Source: Lunularia cruciata
Taxonomy: Eukaryota; Streptophyta; Marchantiopsida; Lunulariales; Lunulariaceae
NCBI GenBank assembly: GCA_948567375.1
Contig: OX419762.1
Location: 4,842,001 to 4,906,000 of the forward strand
Direction of reading: 5' to 3'
Length of the DNA stretch: 64,000 nt
Below the pieces are notes generated by a model. That model saw only the letters and a program-made list of their open reading frames with translations. It was not told the DNA's origin and made no database searches. The position numbers and the translations under genes were made by a program. The first letter of the stretch is position 1, and each line of letters opens with the position of its first letter. Positions 33,751 to 45,657 of this stretch are shown piece after piece.

Positions 33751-35139
33751 TAAAACCTACACCTGCCGTGGTTATCTGAGTGGCCATCATCAGATTTCAT
33801 CAGTGTATGACTATGCACGCTCAGACGATGGTTACACTTTTGCAACAGAGCGGTCCGATACATTGAATTCAGACGGTCAAACAAGCCTAGATTCAGGGTG
33901 GAGTGAGAAGAAGACCCAAGATAAAAGATCCAGCTATAGGTTTAACAACGCTACCATAGATCACAGGGGAAAGTCCTGAGTTTAGGGCGCTTCGGCAAAA
34001 TTTAGTACATGTACATACCTGCCATGGAACTGGATATTTCCAGCCCTAGCGCTGGACGCCGCAGCTGAGATGCGGTGCTAGCTGATCCAAAGCATTCATG
34101 CCCATACACACTTGAACTCCTGAACTTGAACATTCGTTTATTTGGCATCTGATGCGAAATGAAATTCCTGGCAACGGAGGCAACAATCGCGATGTACAGA
34201 AAAGAATCGTGTCGCTTGCTGCGTTCCAGGGTCTCTCTGATCTAAGCAGGAAAAGTATGGGACGTTTGAAGCTCACAATTCAAGTTCGTAAGATGCTTCA
34301 ATCTTTAAAGATAGACTTAACCACACTCCTAGGTTACACATAGATTTAATTGCACCTCAAGTTGACAGAAATACTAATCACCCCGTTAACTTGACGTGTG
34401 CCAACGTATCCTAAAACAATGTTGTTTGGTTCCGAATCTACTTGACAAAGATTGTCTTAGTTGGCATTGGTCTCTCTATGCTTGTGGAGCGATAAATAGT
34501 GCCTGTTTTGAACCAGCGCCAGACACCAATAACAAATGGGGAATCACTCGTTGGAAGTAATCTCACAGTAATTCACGTGGTTCAGGTTCTGCAGGCAAAC
34601 ACGTTTGGGGCCACTATTCATCTTTGAACCGGAGCACGGTACCCAGACCTTTAAGGCAACATCACTTCTTCGCAAAAGTTTGCAGGTAACCAACAACGCA
34701 GTTGCTGTTCGTCTAATTTCGCGTATCGTTCAATACTCGCTAAGTAGTGTGGTAATTAGTTAGTTAAGGTTAAGTATCATGAGTATTGTAGATAATTATT
34801 TAGTTGATGTGAAGAAAATTCTAATAACTAGAATATAATTTATCCTTAATTTTAAAAGATAATGTAGCCCCGTGCATGATGCACAGGGGCCAAAAAGACC
34901 CGTGATAACATACGACGTCCCACTGTTTGCCCCGTTTCCAACAACAATTCCATCATCTCTCTCCGTCCATTATCCCATCTTCTTAAGTAGTTTCATCCGT
35001 TGTCTTAGTCTCCAAACATAGTTTCGTCCATGGTCTCCATCCGTCCATCCATCACGTCCGTCCAACCATCCGTTGTCCTATCCCTAGGAACATTTCCACC
35101 CCCCTGCTCTAGGTATCTACCCTAGTATTAGGTGCCAAT
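33751..35139. other. Right part of the island, no gene recognised
   Basis: No domain-bearing frame. A near-palindrome GCCCCGTGCATGATGCACAGGGGC lies at about 34868-34891. 34920-35100 is C/T-rich with recurrent TCCGTCC words. Confidence 0.4.
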
Positions 35140-35335
35140 CACCTTTTAAAGATAAGTAATTTTTATTACTAACTAGTTTAAATTATTTTTTAATAAATAG
35201 TATATAGAACTATTCTTTCATTTTAGATTTTCTTTATATAATTTATTTTTATATTAAATAATTTAGTAACAAAGTTATTGATTTTTTCTTAGAAAAGTAT
35301 AATATTATTGAAGTCTCATATAGTGAGCCATAGAG
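35140..35335. other. Very AT-rich block at the right border of the gene island
   Basis: Nearly pure A/T stretch comparable to 17.9-18.2 kb on the other side of the island. Confidence 0.55.
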
Positions 35336-35886
35336 AGCCGAGATCTTGACAAATTATCATGGGGAAATTTATTTGATACAGGTTATCATTTTGGGAATGC
35401 AGATTCATCTCAGCCAGATCAAGGTCACCAGATTTTCTTCTATAATTCAACTGCGAGCAAGCGGAGTTCAAGTCTAGTGCGCAAGATGTTTTCTACTCGC
35501 TATTACCGGGCGCAAACGGACCCCTGGTAAATATCACATTTTGTTATAGAAGTGATGAACTGTTTAAATGTGTTTAGAGAATTATTTTTATAAGAAGGAT
35601 TATATTTTTCATGGAATTGCTGGTACTTATAGAAAAATATTTTTATTTAGTTTTTTACCACTTTTGTCTCTTTTAGATCAATTTATATACCACCACTTTC
35701 AAGAATCTTTTTTATAATAATAAGATGAACACGTCAAATTATTGAGTGGTAAAGGAACTTCTAATAAGCACTACATAAATGATTAGTGACTGCTAAACTT
35801 TTTGGATGTGTATTGTGACTCTCTTTTCAAGTATTTACAATTGGGGTTTTACGAGTGCCCATAAGGCTTAAGTCTTCTCTTCTCAC

Positions 35887-35965
35887 CTTTTTTTTTTTTT
35901 TCTCTTCCTTGTACGGCTTGATGGGGTCTTCCCATCCTTCGTTTTTACTACGCGGTCGCTTTTCC
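35887..35965 (+). repeat. Dispersed ~70-bp motif, copy 3
   Basis: Long T-run, TCTCTTCCTTGTACGGCTTG, ATGGGGTCTTCCCATCCTTC, then CTACGCGGTCGCTTTTCCGTC. The best preserved of the three copies. Confidence 0.7.
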
Positions 35966-36799
35966 GTCAATTACGTTTTTACACCGGGTTTAGGTAACGC
36001 GGAATAGGGTCTCACGGCAAGTTATAGCTGTTGGCCCAAAGAGAAGCGCTGGGGGTTTCCAAGGCGATGACTGCAGTGAAGCTAGCGATAATCAAAAGGG
36101 CAAACTTCCGACCTAGTTTGGGTATAGGTCAAAAAGGTAAAAAGATATTGCAAAATATAGCCAGGGGTGGGTCTACCTCTTAAGGTAAAAAGCCAGGATG
36201 GATGGATTTTGTGGTATTCAGGTATGACTGAGCTAAAGTCTCGTGTATTGATGTGAATATATAAAGTCTCTTGAGAAGTAGTGCGGTTAATTTCCATAAA
36301 AATTTGTTATGGGTAATCCGTTAAACAGTTGTGGGTAGTGACCGGAATATTTTATGGATAGAAGTAGCCATAAAATCTTTATGAGAATTTGAAATGATAG
36401 CCCATAAGATTATATGGGTATCAATAAAAGGGTTTTCAAATTTGAATGACAAATGACACTTGTCACTTATTCCTTATGGGGTATTTAAAATGCTTCTTCC
36501 TTCTCATTGTTTCAATTTGTTGCAACGTCTAATTTTGGCACAAGGATGTTTGAATCAATTTTTATTGATACTGAATTTTATTGTTACAGAAGTTTTGTTA
36601 CAGAAATTTGCAATTTCGATCAAGGGATAGAGAATAACTGGAGGAAGTATAGAAATCATTGCAACAACATTAGAGATTTAAGCAACCCAAAAGATTCTGG
36701 CTTCGAGAGTCCAACTTAGTTAGTTTTACAGTTTTACAAACCAAGAGGTTCAAGCAACAAGAGAAAGCAAGCTTAATTGCAAAATCAAAGATGCCATGA
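35966..36799. other. Unassigned
   Basis: A 71-codon minus frame (36082-36297) and a 70-codon plus frame (36507-36719) have no recognisable domain. The latter sits just upstream of the acidic reading frame at 36800 and might be an exon of the same relic, which I cannot show. Confidence 0.3.
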
Positions 36800-37000
36800 A
36801 TTAGGCCTTGGAAGCTCCTCACTAATCACATTGAAAATTTCATGCTTGAGATTGCTTGGTCAACAATTGAAGGTAACAAATTTGGATTTGATCTTGGTAG
36901 AGATTCATCAAATTTAGATTTGGGGATGGAATCCTGGGATTTAGATGAATGGAGTGATGATGAGAACAAAAATATGGGAGAATTTCTTTTAACCTTGTAG
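36800..37000 (+). pseudogene. Acidic ORF fragment of unknown origin
   Basis: An open stretch of 66 codons preceded by a stop and ending in TAG at 36998. It holds KLLTNHIENFMLEIAWSTIEG and then an Asp/Glu/Trp-rich tail (LDEWSDDENK). Composition looks protein-like. It could be the last exon of a host or transposon gene truncated before element B inserted 111 bp downstream. No family is recognised. Confidence 0.25.
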
Positions 37001-37110
37001 GAGTGCACATCAGTACAAATTCTTCCAAGAGTGAATTCATATACCTCAAAGTACCAAATTTCAAATTGAGTATTTCAAAGAGCTTGACCCTATCTTGTTT
37101 GAAAAATTAA

Positions 37111-37115
37111 CATGT
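37111..37115. repeat. Target site duplication of element B (left)
   Basis: CATGT here is repeated at 48183-48187, directly outside the other LTR. A perfect 5-bp duplication is typical of Ty3/Gypsy integrase and defines the insertion. Confidence 0.95.
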
Positions 37116-37865
37116 TGTAATACTCCAAGGACAAGAGAAGAAAGAGAAACACAATGGAGAAACACAAATTACACACTCAACATTTGGGGCCCCAAAGGAG
37201 CACCTTCTCTTTATTATATAGACCAAGAGGATCTCTTCCAAGGAAGCTCCACCATAGGATTAGGCACACAAATAGGTGACATGTCATCAAGCTCCACCCT
37301 TGGATTACTTACTTGGATGGGTGACATGTCGGTCTAGGTCATATCTGGTTGGTCAAACAAGCTTTGACCAAAGGGAATCTTTTAGGGAATCTTCATGTAA
37401 GAGTCTCAAAATCACGTAAGGTACAGTTGGAAAGCTCTCAATGAGACAAACCAGGGGGAGGGAAGTACAACCTCTTCTCCTTTGGGGTGGGAAAGAATGT
37501 GCACATTTTTTAGGCCGATTTCATCCATTTAGGCCTCCAAAATTGCCTTCAAAGATTCCAGGCATATTTTGGTTCCTACTCTATTAGTAGAAGTCCCCTT
37601 TTGGTGATAACTCTTTCTGATCTGTTTATTCCATCATGTGTAACATCCTTCCAGATGTTACCAAACCAATTCTCACCTTTAAATCATATGTCTAGCTATT
37701 GGTTCTAAGGTTCTCAAGTCTATTTAGGTTTTTGCTCTATTAGTAGAAGTACTCTTTTGGTGATACTTCTATCTGATCTATTTTGACCATCATGTATAAC
37801 ATCATTCTAGATGTTACCAAACCAAAGTTCACATCTAGATCATATGGCTAGCTCTTGGTATTACA
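37116..37865 (-). repeat. 3' LTR of element B
   Basis: 750 bp, TGTAATACTCC to TTGGTATTACA. Very similar to 47425-48182 by eye. The terminal part is an internal diverged duplication (units from about 37574 and 37730). Next to it at 37866-37880 the minus strand has a purine tract (AAAAGGAGGGAGGTC), the plus-strand primer. Confidence 0.93.
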
Positions 37866-37878
37866 GACCTCCCTCCTT

Positions 37879-39306
37879 TTAAGACGCAATGTCCTCGTTG
37901 TGCAATTGTTGCTCAAATGCTTGCACCAACACCGATGCATGTGTCAAATTGGCAGCAGGCTCCCAGGTTGCTTCATAGAGGAGGTAACCTTTCCATTGTA
38001 CTAGATAGTCCACCCGCGGATGGCGAGTACCACGTATGCATTTTTGGAGAATACGCTCCACTTCATATTCCTTTGTGCTATCAATGAGTGTCAGACAAGG
38101 TAGACTATCTTGGGTGGAATGACCCTGGCCTGAGCGGGGAGCATATCTACGTAGTAGGGAAACATGGAACACGGGATGGATCTTCATGTGTGGTGGTAGC
38201 TCAAGGTGATAAGCCACAGTGCCGACGCGATGAAGAATCAAGAAAGGCCCAATAAAACGAGGTCTGAGCTTACGAGGTCCAACTAATGTGAGGTTGGTTG
38301 TCGATAGCCACACTTGATCCCCAACATTGAACTCCATGTGCCTACGATGTGCATCAGCATACTGCTTCTATCAATTTTGTGCAATCTATAATCTATGCTT
38401 GGCACTTTCCACACCTTGTTGGATTCTAGAAACAAACGTGTTGACTGCATTGACCTTAGTAGCCACTGGATGGATCTTCATCAAGCTAGAAGGTGTGAAG
38501 GGATGCTCACCATACATGAGGAAGAATGGAGTGACTTTTGTTGATGCATTCACTGAATTGTTGTAAGCAAATTCCACCAACGGGAGTAGGGTGTCCCACC
38601 TCTCTTGCTCTTCTAAGGTGAAGCAGTGTAACATGTCTTCAATTGTGCGATTAGCCCGCTCTGTTTGGCCACCTGTTTGTGGGTGGTAAGATGTGGACAT
38701 TGCCAACTTGGTTTTGAAGAAACCAAAGAGTGTTCTCCAAAACAAACTGGTGAATTGAGTGCCTCTATCAATGATAAGTACTCTAGACAAGCCATGGTGA
38801 GAGAAGATTGCATCTAAGTATAATTGAGCTAGTTGTGGAGCGGTCACATCCTTGGTGGTAGGGCATACATGAATCATTTTGTTGAGTTGGTCCACAAAGA
38901 CCACGATGGAGTCAAACCCTGAGGTGGTCTTGGGTAATTCATAGACAAGATCCATACTCACTTGTTCCCAACGTTGGGTAGGCATGGGGAGAGGTTGAAG
39001 GAGCACTGCAGGTGCTTGATTAGAAGCTTTGTTCTGTTGACAAAGTTGGCAGCTTCGCACGTAGTCCATCATGTTGTTGCTCATCTTAGGCCAATAGTAA
39101 TAGTGCTAGATTGCATCCAAGGTCTAGTCCACTCCAACATGACCTACAATGGCCGAATCATGACATTTCGCTAGAATGGTGGTGTATAATTTTGGGACAT
39201 TTGTGATCCATAATTTACCATCACAAAAGGTGAGTCCTTGGGTGCTAGTGCCGCCTTTGGATGATTGCGCTTCTACAATCTGTAAATCAGTTTTTGGAGC
39301 AGCCAA
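37879..39306 (-). pseudogene. Element B integrase with C-terminal chromodomain
   Basis: In minus-strand order: 39306-39124 (linker, start of the integrase zinc region); 39084-38386 with C-x2-C of the HHCC zinc finger (CQLCQQNKAS), and the DDE core (SMDLVYELP, IIDRGTQF, QTERANRT); 38337-37879 with the GPF/Y-type module (FIGPFLILHRVGTVAYHLELP, HPVFHVSLL) and a chromodomain (EYEVERIL, YLVQWKGY, ATWEPAANL). Integrase inserts element cDNA; the chromodomain targets modified chromatin, which defines chromoviruses. Stops between the pieces (near 38386-38337 and 39124-39084) break it. Confidence 0.9.
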
Positions 39307-39315
39307 AATCTCTGG

Positions 39316-40578
39316 TCAGAATTCAGTGTTAATCTTAACCTCTACCACCAAGTTGTTTGCTATTGGCATGCGGGTGAATGCATCTGCAAGTTGGTTCTTC
39401 CCTTCCACGTAGGTGATTGTCATGTTGAAGTGTTTTTGCCACTCTGCCCATCGAATCTGGCGACGAGATAGATCCTTCTGCATCTCGAGATAGACTAGAG
39501 GTTTGTGGTTTGTCTCTACTACAAATGCCTTCTTGCTCAGATAGTGCTTCCAATGCTTGGTTGCCAGAATGATGGCCAGCTCTTCCCGTTCTATGGTATG
39601 GTAGTTGCGCTCTGCCGGTAACAATTTTGGATGTCATCCATCATGCCACTCTTGTTGTAGGAGTGCTCTTATTGCTACGCCTAATGCATCTGTAGCCAAC
39701 TTGATTGGACGTTTTGGGTCATACCACTTCAAGATTGGTGCATGTAGCAAGGCGGCTTCAATTCTTGAAAGGCCAACTCTTGTGCGGTTCCCCATGTCCA
39801 CTTCTTCCCCTTGCCAAGTAATGCTATTAAAGGCTGTGCAACCTTGGAGAAGTCCTTGACAAATCTATGAGAGAATCCCGTCAACCCCAAGAAGCTCTTG
39901 AGTTGAGTCTGATCTTCTGGAGCACTCCATTTTTGAATAACCTTTATTTTATCCGTCAATACTTGAATGCTCTTTGCACTTACTCTATGCTCCAAGAAGT
40001 CTACTTCAGACTTGCCAAACTCGCACTTTGAGATTTTGGCGTACAATTGATTCTGTCTTAGAATATGGAGGACCTCTCGTAGATGTTGTTTGTGTTCCGT
40101 CATCATGCTACTGTATACTAAGATATCATCCAAGAAGATGATAATGGACTTATCCAAGTATGGATGAAATATGTCATTCATTAGACTCATGAAAGTGGCA
40201 GGTGCTTTGGTGAGGCCAAAATGCAACACAAGATACTCGAAGTAGCCATACCTGGTTTGAAAGGTAGTTTTGTACACATCCTCCTTTGCAATTCAGGTTT
40301 GATTGTAACCACTCCACAAGTCCAATTTGGTGAAGTATCTTGCTCCATGGAGTTGATCAAATAGGTCATCCATGCAAGGTAAGGGGTATTTTTTTATTGT
40401 TTGCTGATTGAGACCTCGATAGTCAATGCACATGCGCATTGTACCATCCTTCTTCTTCACAAACAAGACAAGAGTCCCATATGGTGATATACTAGGTTGG
40501 ATGAACCCCTTCTGCAACATCTCCTCAATTTGAGTCTTACGCTCCTCCAACTCATGAGGTGATAGGCAATATGGGGCC
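39316..40578 (-). pseudogene. Element B reverse transcriptase and RNase H (interrupted by element A)
   Basis: 40578-40293 holds the start of the RT fingers ([37 protein letters not shown]). A frameshift near 40280 follows, then 40277-39729 with FLDDILVYS (catalytic DD), FLEHRVS and FLGLTGFSHRFV. RNase H is at 39624-39316 (ETNHKPLVYLE, where most relatives have ETDHKPL). The frame is cut upstream exactly at 40578 by element A and resumes at 46301. Confidence 0.9.
40574..40578. repeat. Target site duplication of element A (left)
   Basis: GGGCC here is repeated at 46301-46305 directly after the 3' LTR. Removing A plus one copy restores a continuous pol frame in element B. Confidence 0.95.
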
Positions 40579-40723
40579 TGTAACAATATGGAGTTTAGTG
40601 ATGAAGTCAGTCAGGCTCACGAAGTAGCACATAAGACAAATTAGCCTAGAATATTCCAGAAGTATCTAGGAAGCTTCTTGGGAAGCTTCCTGGTTAGCTT
40701 AGCTTGCACTTTAAGTAATTAGC

Positions 40724-40857
40724 TTCTAGAAGCTTCCAACTAGCTTAGCTTGCACGCCAAGTAGGCAGTTTCTAGAAGGAAGATTCTTGAGAAGCTTTCT
40801 AGTTAACTTGGCTTGCACTCTAAGAAAGCGGCTTGAGGAAGCTTCTTGAGAAGCTTC
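40724..40857 (+). promoter_or_regulatory. Heat-shock-element-like array in the 5' LTR of A
   Basis: TTCTAGAAGCTTC (40724-40736) is three alternating nTTCn/nGAAn modules. GAAGCTTC at 40838-40845 and GAAGCTTC at 40850-40857 lie about 20-40 bp upstream of the TATA box. The pattern matches the binding consensus of heat-shock factors. Function is inferred. Confidence 0.5.
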
Positions 40858-40878
40858 TCAAGGGCCTTGTATGCTACC

Positions 40879-40886
40879 TATAAATA
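40879..40886 (+). promoter_or_regulatory. TATA box of element A 5' LTR
   Basis: CCTATAAATACC, conserved at the same place in the other LTRs of the family (46189, 56154, 60793). Transcription would begin about 30 bp downstream, inside the LTR. Confidence 0.75.
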
Positions 40887-40991
40887 CCAAGGCCAAAGCT
40901 CATGCTAGGCATTTGGAGTTTTCTCTCATTCAAGTGTCCCAATGTGAGTTTCCATTCTTCTATTTCTCTCATCGGTTTCGGTCTTTTACAT

Positions 40992-41003
40992 TGGTATCAG
41001 AGC
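40992..41003 (+). promoter_or_regulatory. Primer binding site of element A
   Basis: TGGTATCAGAGC, one base after the LTR end. Complementary to initiator Met tRNA. Confidence 0.95.
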
Positions 41004-41353
41004 AAGAATGGGATGGATGGAATTTATGGACCACCAAATCCACTTCCGCCAAACCATTGGGACTTTCATGTCCAGATATTACCAAAGCTGAAGCTGCAGC
41101 ACAGGCGACCCAGACGGAATTCAATTATCACGCATGCAAACGACTTCAATCGTAAAGCGCCCTTCCTCTGCTCGAGTGCTATCGTTTCACACAATTCATC
41201 ACCTCACGCTTTGGGCAAGATTTTCTACATATGATCACCGTGTCAGAGGAACCCTTGATACTCCTAGTCGTAACTTATGGAGAACAGTGGACGTGCTATA
41301 TCTATGTGTTAATCAACTAGATAAATTGAGGATAGTGGAATAGAGTAGTAGCG

Positions 41354-42253
41354 ATGGCGGCAATACCGGATGTTATCCTTGCAATGCAACAACAAATCGA
41401 GCATCTTACTCAATTGTTGGATGAACAAGACCAGCAACGACGAGAATAGATAGACAGAGCGCCATTTCGAGATGGAGAAGATTGCATTCGATTTCCAAAA
41501 CCCAAGGTGTTTGAAGGCAAGAATCTTCCAGGCACAATGGAGAATTTTGTGTTTGATTGTGAACGTTACTTTGAAGCCACCAATCTTCAAGATGAGCGGA
41601 AAAAAATTCTCTTGGCTTCTAGCCAGTTGGATGGTGTGGCAAAACTTTGGTGGTGATTCCGAGTAGAAAGAGCTAAATGACAAATTGTTACACCAATTTT
41701 GACATAGGCAGAATTCAAGGATGCAATACTTGGTCGATTTCAAACTATAAATGCCACCCAAGCTGCACAAGATAAATTGGTGGAGTTGAGGCAGATTGGC
41801 TCAGTGAGAAGCTACATCACACAATTTCAGAATATCATCATGCAAATTCTAGATATCCAAGAAGGTGAAGTTCTGGATCAATTTGTGCGAGGATTGAATT
41901 CATGAACCAGATTGGAGGTGACCATGCGAGAGCCACAAAATGTAGAAGAAGCCATGCAATTGGCTGAGCATTTTGATTCCTTAGTTGCGACAACTTGGTC
42001 TCAACCTTGACCTACACCAAACCTACCAATACCACGAGTGGAAGAACCGGTACCAACGGAGATTGATGCTATCCAACAAAGATCACTTGGCACAATAGAT
42101 AGAGAAAGATTATGACAAAATGGAGGTTGCTATTATTGTCACCAAGTTGGACATCGCATTGCTGAATGTCCATTTAGGAATGGGCGACCTCGACAAGTTG
42201 CCCAGATGGAGTTTGTGGAACAGAATGATCAGGGAAACAAAGAATCCCATTAG
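41354..42253 (+). pseudogene. Element A gag
   Basis: 900 bp from ATG 41354 to TAG 42251, exactly the length of gag in element E. Encodes a coiled-coil N-terminus, the capsid region (FEGKNLPG-like segment, LASSQLDGVAKLWW) and a CCHC zinc knuckle near 42130-42175, where the first Cys reads YYC. In-frame stops include TAG at about 41447 (CAG in E), TGA at about 41654 (CGA in E), and others. The gag end overlaps pol, with a slippery heptamer at 42232-42238. Confidence 0.88.
42232..42238 (+). promoter_or_regulatory. Putative -1 frameshift site GGGAAAC in element A
   Basis: Read in the gag frame as xxG GGA AAC, followed after four codons by the gag stop. The -1 frame has a stop (42226) just before and is then open through protease. 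Same arrangement in D (57421) and E (62053). Confidence 0.55.
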
Positions 42254-43044
42254 GAGATTTTGAGCCGCCTACTGGGAGCTTGATTAGTTCCAATGGGATT
42301 GAAGGCTCGACTTATGCAAGTTTGCTTCACTTGCAAGGTACAATATCTAATTGGGGTTTTAGGATTTTGGTTGATTTTGGAAGTTCAGAGAATTGCATAT
42401 CTATGCAAGTAGCAAAGGAATTGTGTATTCCTATCAAGCTAGTGATTGGAAGTAGTTTGATGATGGCGGATGGTAGAAAAGGTTCTGCATTCCGCACCTT
42501 GCATCCTGTTACCTTCAAGATTGGGAAGCAATATTTGGAGTGTATGAGGTTTGTAGTGGCACCGTTACACTATGATATCATTTTGGGTCTACCTTGGCTT
42601 GAACATCATAAGGTTCAATTCGATTGGACCCAACGTCAAATTCAAGTACAACACCAAGGTAGGAATTTCCGATTAGGTTGTCTGGCACCTCTAAGTAAGA
42701 CACCTAAGAATAGTCAGTCCCAAGATGGGAAGTTTGTTGAAAAGGTAGCCATAGAGCAAATCTGGAAGGGAGATGACTCCCAAGATGGGAAGTTTGCCAA
42801 GAAGGCAACGATGGAGCAAGCTTGGAAGAGAGATGAGTCCCTAGAAAGGAAGTTTGTTAATGAAGCAACCATAGAGCAAGCTTTGGAGGAAGATAAGTTT
42901 GTATTCACGGTGTGGATCAAGCTAATTGCACAAGAACAATCTGAGGAGGGCCAGGTGCCACATCAAGCAATGGTTGATCGGATAGTTCAAGAGTTTGCAG
43001 ATGTGTTTCTGGATGATCTGCCAAAGGGATTACCCTCTGATTGA
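42239..43044 (+). pseudogene. Element A protease and linker to RT
   Basis: Open frame in the -1 phase from the gag overlap to TGA 43042 (CGA in E). The protease region has ILVDFGSSENC, where a retropepsin needs D-S/T-G, so the middle residue is changed here, then LMMADGRKG and the flap-to-ILGLPWL end. A three-fold ~60-bp internal repeat (QDGKF..KAT/A.EQ units, 42719-42895) follows, then the [14 protein letters not shown] linker that begins RT. Confidence 0.88.
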
Positions 43045-43047
43045 GGT

Positions 43048-44553
43048 ATGCCCTTCAAGATCAAGTTATTGCCAGGGAGTACTCCAGTGAGTAGACCAAT
43101 CTATCGGCTCTCACCAAAGGAGTTTGAGGAGCTGCAAACAACACTTACAGAGTTGTTGGAGAAGGATTTCATACGGCATAGTACCTCTCCGTGGGGAGCA
43201 CCGGTACTATTTGTTCCAAAGAAGAATGGACTTCGTTTCTATATTGATTACCATGGACTCAATAAGCAAACCGTGAAGAATGCATATCCCTTGCCTCAGA
43301 TCGATGACCTGCTTGATCAATTAAGTGGAGCATGCTACTTTTCCAAGCTAGATCTTCGTAGCGGCTATTGGCAAATTCCTATTGAAGGAGAGGACGTGCA
43401 AAAGACTGCCTTTCGCACAAGGTATGGACATTTTGAGTGGAGAGTTCTACCTTTTGGACTCACTAATGCTCCAGTAGTCTTCATGGATCAGATGCATCAG
43501 GTGTTGGATGGACTATTGGATCAGTCCGTGGTAGTGTTCTTAGATGATATCTTAATCTATAGTAGGACAGAGGTAGAACACAAGAATCATGTGTGAGAAG
43601 TCCTAAGACAACTACAATAGTGGAAATTTTACTCCAAGAAGTCAAAGTGTGCTTTTTGGCAGAAGGAGGTTACCTTCTTGGGTCATAAGATCTCATCAGA
43701 GGGGATCAAGATGGAAGAAGAGAAGATCAAGGCCATTACTGATTTGCCTACCCCGAAGGATGCTACCCAAGTACGAGCATTCAATGGATTGGCCAGTTTT
43801 TACCGACGGTTCATCCACTATTATGTTCACGTGGCTGCACCATTGACTGACCTCTTGGGAAAGAACTCAAGCTTCCAATGGACCACCAAGCATGAAGAAG
43901 CATTCCAGAAGTTAAAGCATATGGTGTCTTCAAGACCCATTCTTCAACCATATGATCCTCAACTACCTTGTGTGGTTGATTTTGATGCTTCTAACTTTGC
44001 AATTGGAGTTGTGTTGCAACAAGAATTTCCAGATGGACTACATCCTATTGCCTTTGTGTCTCACCGACTAAATACAGCTGAAAGAAATTACTCTGCTTGA
44101 GATCGGGAACAACTTGCAATGGTATATGCTACCAAGGTATGGAGGCATTATCTCTTGGGGAAACAAGTGATCATGCAAACTGATCACAAGCCATTGTTGC
44201 AGACCTTACACCTAGAGCACATGAAGAGTCAACATCATCGATGGGAAGAGCAACTCCAATTGTTTGACATCAAACTTGAGTACAAACCACGTCGGTTCCA
44301 TGTCATCCCTGATGCTCTATCACGACGACCTGATTTGAAGTCTCTTCTTCTCATCACGACAGCAATTACGATGGTGTCAATTGATCCCAAGATTCATAAC
44401 GAGTTTCAGTTAGCTCTACAACAAGATCCCTTCTTCCAAATGGTACATGGTCGGCTAACAACAAGTGACAAGGAGTACAACACCTTCTCCTTCAAGGAAG
44501 GCCTTTTATTCCATGCATACCGGATCTATGTTCCAGCCAAAGGTGATCTTTGA
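43048..44553 (+). pseudogene. Element A reverse transcriptase and RNase H
   Basis: RT 43048-43596 with [55 protein letters not shown] and the catalytic [12 protein letters not shown] at 43594 (CAA in D), TAG near 43618, then 43678-44100 (FLGHKIS, FNGLASFYRRFI, WTTKHEEAFQKLK) and RNase H (VVDFDASNFAIG, AERNYSA, a TGA at 44098 where E has CAA, then 44119-44553 with TDHKPLL and DALSRR). Confidence 0.92.
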
Positions 44554-45657
44554 CTTGTGCACCTTCAAGAAGCCTATGATTTACCCATCGCTGGTCACAT
44601 GGGTGTGGACGAGACCTTGGGTACCCTCCAACGTCAATGGTAGTGGCCCAACATGACACGGGATGTTTGAGAATTTGTCCAATTGTGTGAGCGCTGCCAA
44701 CGTAACAAGGCCAGCAACCTGAAGCCGGGTGGACTCCTTCAACCACTTGCCGTTCCATCAGCTCGTTGGGAGCATGTGAGCTTGGATCTCATCACATCCT
44801 TGCCAAAGACACAACAAGGACACACCGCCATCGTGGTGTTTGTGGATAAGCTTAGTAAGCAAATCCACTTGGCACCAACCTGTGATACCGTGGATGCTCC
44901 AACCTTAGCGCAAATCTACTTTGACAATGTCTTCAAGCATCATGGAATGCCACACGTACTCATCTCCGACCGTGATCCTTGCTTTACCGGGAAGTTTTTG
45001 CAAGCACTCTTTCAGATACTTGGCACCAAGCTTACTTTGTCCATGGCCTATCATCCTCAAACTAATAGACAAACCGAACATGCAAATCATACATTGGAGG
45101 ATATGTTGCATGCTTTTGTCAATGTCCACCATACCAATTGGGATGAATGTCTTACCTCTGCCAAATTTGCCTACAACAATTCAAACAGGCAAGCACCGGA
45201 TTGTCTCCTTTCTTTCTCAATTTTGGCCAAGATCCACTTGTTCAGATTCTCTTCTTGCTCCCCCTCCATCTCAAGTTCCTCAAACTTCCACATTCTTGAC
45301 CACTATATTCCAATCTCTCCAACAAGCCCAGTCTCACCTCCTTACTGCTCAGAATCGCTAAAAACAATATGCGAACCACCATTGTCGGGATCTCACCTTT
45401 GAAGTCGGTGATAAAGTCATGCTATCCTCTTGTAACCTCCCTCTCCCACTTGATACCCAAGTTCGTAAACTTGCCCCTAATTGGATAGGACCCTTTGATA
45501 TCACCCAAATTGTCTCTCCTGTTGCTTATCGTCTTGCCTTGCCTTGTTACATGCGTATCCATCCTGTCTTTCATGTTTCCAAGTTGAAACCCTTTGTTCC
45601 TAACCTCTCTTCCTTTTCCTCTTGAGTCCAACCTCCCCCTCTTCCTATCCCTATCAA
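44554..45657 (+). pseudogene. Element A integrase
   Basis: Zinc-binding region (GHMGVDETLGTLQRQW, C-x2-C in CERCQRNKAS) broken by TGA/TAG codons, then 44683-45402 with the DDE core: LDLITSLPK, LISDRDPCF and the catalytic Glu in QTEHANHT. A frame change near 45220 and a stop near 45358 follow. 45419-45625 is the C-terminal module ([33 protein letters not shown]). Confidence 0.9.

Larger units (their letters stand above)
40579..40990 (+). repeat. 5' LTR of element A
   Basis: 412 bp, TGTAACAATATGG to GTCTTTTACA. Contains repeated AAGCTTCTAGAAGCTT-type words and a TATAAATA box. 14 bp shorter than the 3' LTR because one GGAAGGAAGCTTCT-like segment is missing. Confidence 0.95.

Noticed and set aside
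40871-41155. Plus-strand frame starting M-L-P-I-N-T-K-A-K-A, repeated at 46181 and 56146
   Set aside because: It begins on the TATA box and crosses the LTR end and primer site. Its repetition follows from the LTR, not from coding.
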